A stretch of 23,026 nucleotides of DNA, taken from assembly GCA_035702985.1 (NCBI GenBank), contig DASSZD010000209.1, positions 1-23,026 on the forward strand, given 5' to 3'. A program made the position numbers and the translations under genes. A model generated the notes under the pieces. It saw only the letters and a list, made by a program, of their open reading frames with translations, made no database searches and was not told the DNA's origin. Shown here in pieces: positions 21,880 through 23,026 of the stretch (its first letter is position 1; every line of letters begins with the position of its first letter). Source of the stretch: JAKAXG01 sp035702985. GTDB lineage: Bacteria > Actinomycetota > Acidimicrobiia > Acidimicrobiales > Palsa-688.

Positions 21880-22653
21880 TCAGTCGGGCAGGGTCAGCAC
21901 CTCGGGCCCTTGGTCGGTGACCACGATGGTGTGCTCGAAATGGGCGGACAGGCTGCCGTCGGCGGTGACCACGCTCCAGCCGTCGTCGAGCAGCTTGGTG
22001 GCCGGGCCTCCGGCGTTGACCATGGGCTCCACGGCCAGGGGCATCCCCGGCTTGAGGACCGGTCCGGGGTTGCCGGGCCAGTAGTTGGGCACGCTCGGGT
22101 CCTCGTGCATGCGGGTGCCGATGCCGTGGCCGGTGTACTCCCGGACCAGGGAGAAACCGGCCTTCTCGGCCACCTCCTGGACGGCCCGGCCGATGTCGTG
22201 CAGGCGGTGGCCGGCCTCCATCTCGGCGATCCCGGCCCACAGGCTGGCCTCGGTGACCTTCATCAGGCGCTCGGCGAGGGGCGAGACCCGGCCGATGCCC
22301 ATGGTGAAGGCGGCGTCGCCGTGGTAGCCGTCGACGATGGCCCCGCAGTCGACGGAGATGATGTCACCCTCCTCCAGCCGGTAGGAGCCGGGGATCCCGT
22401 GGACGATCATGTCGTTGGGCGAGGTGCATATCACCGCCGGGAAGCCGTGGTAGCCGAGGAAGTTGGACCGGGCGCCGCGGCGCTCGAGCACCTCGCGGGC
22501 CACCCGGTCCAGATCGGCGGTGGTCACACCGGGCTCGGCCGCGGCGCGGGTGGCGGCGTGCATCTCGGCCACCACCTTCCCGGCCCGGCGCATCTTGGCG
22601 ATCTCCTCGGCACTGCGGCGCATCCCGGCCATGCTACGGCGGGGAGCCGGCAT
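21880..22653 (-). CDS. map: Type I methionine aminopeptidase
   Basis: Map removes the initiator methionine from new proteins. All five metal ligands are recognisable: two Asp in SVDCGAIVDGYHGDAAFT, His in YTGHGIGTRMHEDP, Glu in PLAVEPMVN and Glu in HFEHTIVVTD. GYHGFPAVICTSPND holds the usual substrate-binding His. The longest frame is 257 residues from ATG 22653, but ATGs at 22632 and 22623 give starts (MAGMRRS, MRRSAEEIAKMRRAG) nearer the usual Map beginning; none has a clear Shine-Dalgarno. The gene lies nine bases after a NUDIX gene, not after adk as is common, and is followed by a hairpin and then rpmJ. Confidence 0.95.
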   Translation of the reverse strand: MPAPRRSMAGMRRSAEEIAKMRRAGKVVAEMHAATRAAAEPGVTTADLDRVAREVLERRGARSNFLGYHGFPAVICTSPNDMIVHGIPGSYRLEEGDIISVDCGAIVDGYHGDAAFTMGIGRVSPLAERLMKVTEASLWAGIAEMEAGHRLHDIGRAVQEVAEKAGFSLVREYTGHGIGTRMHEDPSVPNYWPGNPGPVLKPGMPLAVEPMVNAGGPATKLLDDGWSVVTADGSLSAHFEHTIVVTDQGPEVLTLPD

Positions 22654-22662
22654 CAGCGGCGC

Positions 22663-23026
22663 TCAGGCGAGCGGCCCGAACGCCAGGGCGTAGAGCACCG
22701 CGGTCAGCGACAGGCCGTCGACCATCTGGCCCCGGCGGGCGATCTCCCTCACCTCGGCGGGTCCCACCCACTCCACCCGCTCCGACTCGGCCGGGTCGCT
22801 CGGCTCCCCCACCCGGGTGGCCCCGGCCGCCCGGAACAGGTGGAACCGCTGGTCGGAGAGGCCGTTGGTCGGCTGGTAGGTGATCAGCGGCTCGAGCGGT
22901 CCGGGCCGCCAGCCGGTCTCCTCCAGCACCTCCCGGGCGCCGGCCTCGGCCGGGGTCTCCCCGGCGTCGATGCGCCCGGCGGGGATCTCCCAGCCCCAGG
23001 TGTCGGTGATGAAGCGGTGCCGCCAC
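22663..23026 (-). CDS. NUDIX hydrolase, C-terminal fragment (runs off right edge)
   Basis: Reading leftward from the right edge, 120 residues are visible before the stop at 22663. A complete NUDIX box (Gx5Ex7REUxEExGU) runs from visible residue 17 to 39: GRIDAGE, TPAEAGA, REVLEETGW. It is preceded by DTWGWEIPA, a pattern seen in ADP-ribose pyrophosphatase-like and related NUDIX hydrolases. The enzyme should cleave a nucleoside diphosphate linked to another moiety, but the substrate cannot be decided from this part. The N-terminus is outside the window. It lies nine bases before map and is probably cotranscribed with it. Confidence 0.88.
   Translation of the reverse strand, partial: WRHRFITDTWGWEIPAGRIDAGETPAEAGAREVLEETGWRPGPLEPLITYQPTNGLSDQRFHLFRAAGATRVGEPSDPAESERVEWVGPAEVREIARRGQMVDGLSLTAVLYALAFGPLA

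Noticed and set aside
22634..23026. 130-codon minus-strand frame over the NUDIX region
   Set aside because: The NUDIX box is in another frame, which ends properly at 22663; this one is a shadow.
1..23026. tRNA, rRNA, CRISPR arrays, insertion sequences, integrases or attachment sites
   Set aside because: I read through both strands and saw no T-loop-like GGTTCGAATCC, no regularly spaced repeats, no transposase or integrase motifs, and no flanking direct repeats around the respiratory block.

Overview
The window is 23 kb of very GC-rich bacterial chromosome. Several features point to a Gram-positive actinobacterium: frequent GTG starts, the block map-rpmJ-rpsM-rpsK-rpsD-rpoA-rplQ-truA, the block rplM-rpsI-glmM, and an aa3/bc1 respiratory set of actinobacterial type (ctaE-qcrC-qcrA-qcrB with a diheme QcrC, a Tat-motif Rieske protein and the small subunit IV CtaF). 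A deep lineage such as Acidimicrobiia fits best, but that is an inference. The DNA is almost entirely coding. No gap exceeds about 210 bases, and I see no tRNA, rRNA, CRISPR array, transposase or integrase.

Layout, left to right. (1) 1-6444, minus strand, read right to left: rplM-rpsI (ribosomal proteins L13, S9), glmM, a giant glmS-like gene, acpS, and the start of nnr, which runs off the left edge. GlmM and GlmS form part of the UDP-GlcNAc (peptidoglycan precursor) pathway. (2) 6653-9654, plus strand: coxB/ctaC, ctaD and ctaF, subunits II, I and IV of an aa3 cytochrome c oxidase, ending in a strong hairpin terminator. (3) 9736-11562, minus: a stand-alone type I Baeyer-Villiger-like flavin monooxygenase. 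(4) 11671-15712, minus: ctaE-qcrC-qcrA-qcrB, oxidase subunit III plus the whole cytochrome bc1 complex, a tightly overlapping operon. (5) 15838-17968, plus: ctaG (oxidase assembly) and a threonine ammonia-lyase. (6) 17961-23026, minus: a partial NUDIX hydrolase, map, then rpmJ-rpsM-rpsK-rpsD-rpoA-rplQ-truA.

How it works together. The central 11 kb encodes nearly everything specific to a bc1-aa3 respiratory supercomplex. It sits between truA and rplM, which are usually neighbours in actinobacteria. The flanks are translation, transcription and cell-wall precursor genes. The most unusual object is the 1152-residue GlmS homologue. It keeps recognisable glutaminase and isomerase active-site residues but carries a roughly 150-residue helical insertion right after the N-terminal Cys motif, a second insertion before the probable catalytic C-tail lysine, and a roughly 190-residue C-terminal extension. 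Other points of note are the absence of infA between map and rpmJ, a Glu-to-Asn change in the CuA motif of subunit II, and several candidate promoters only a few bases upstream of their start codons.
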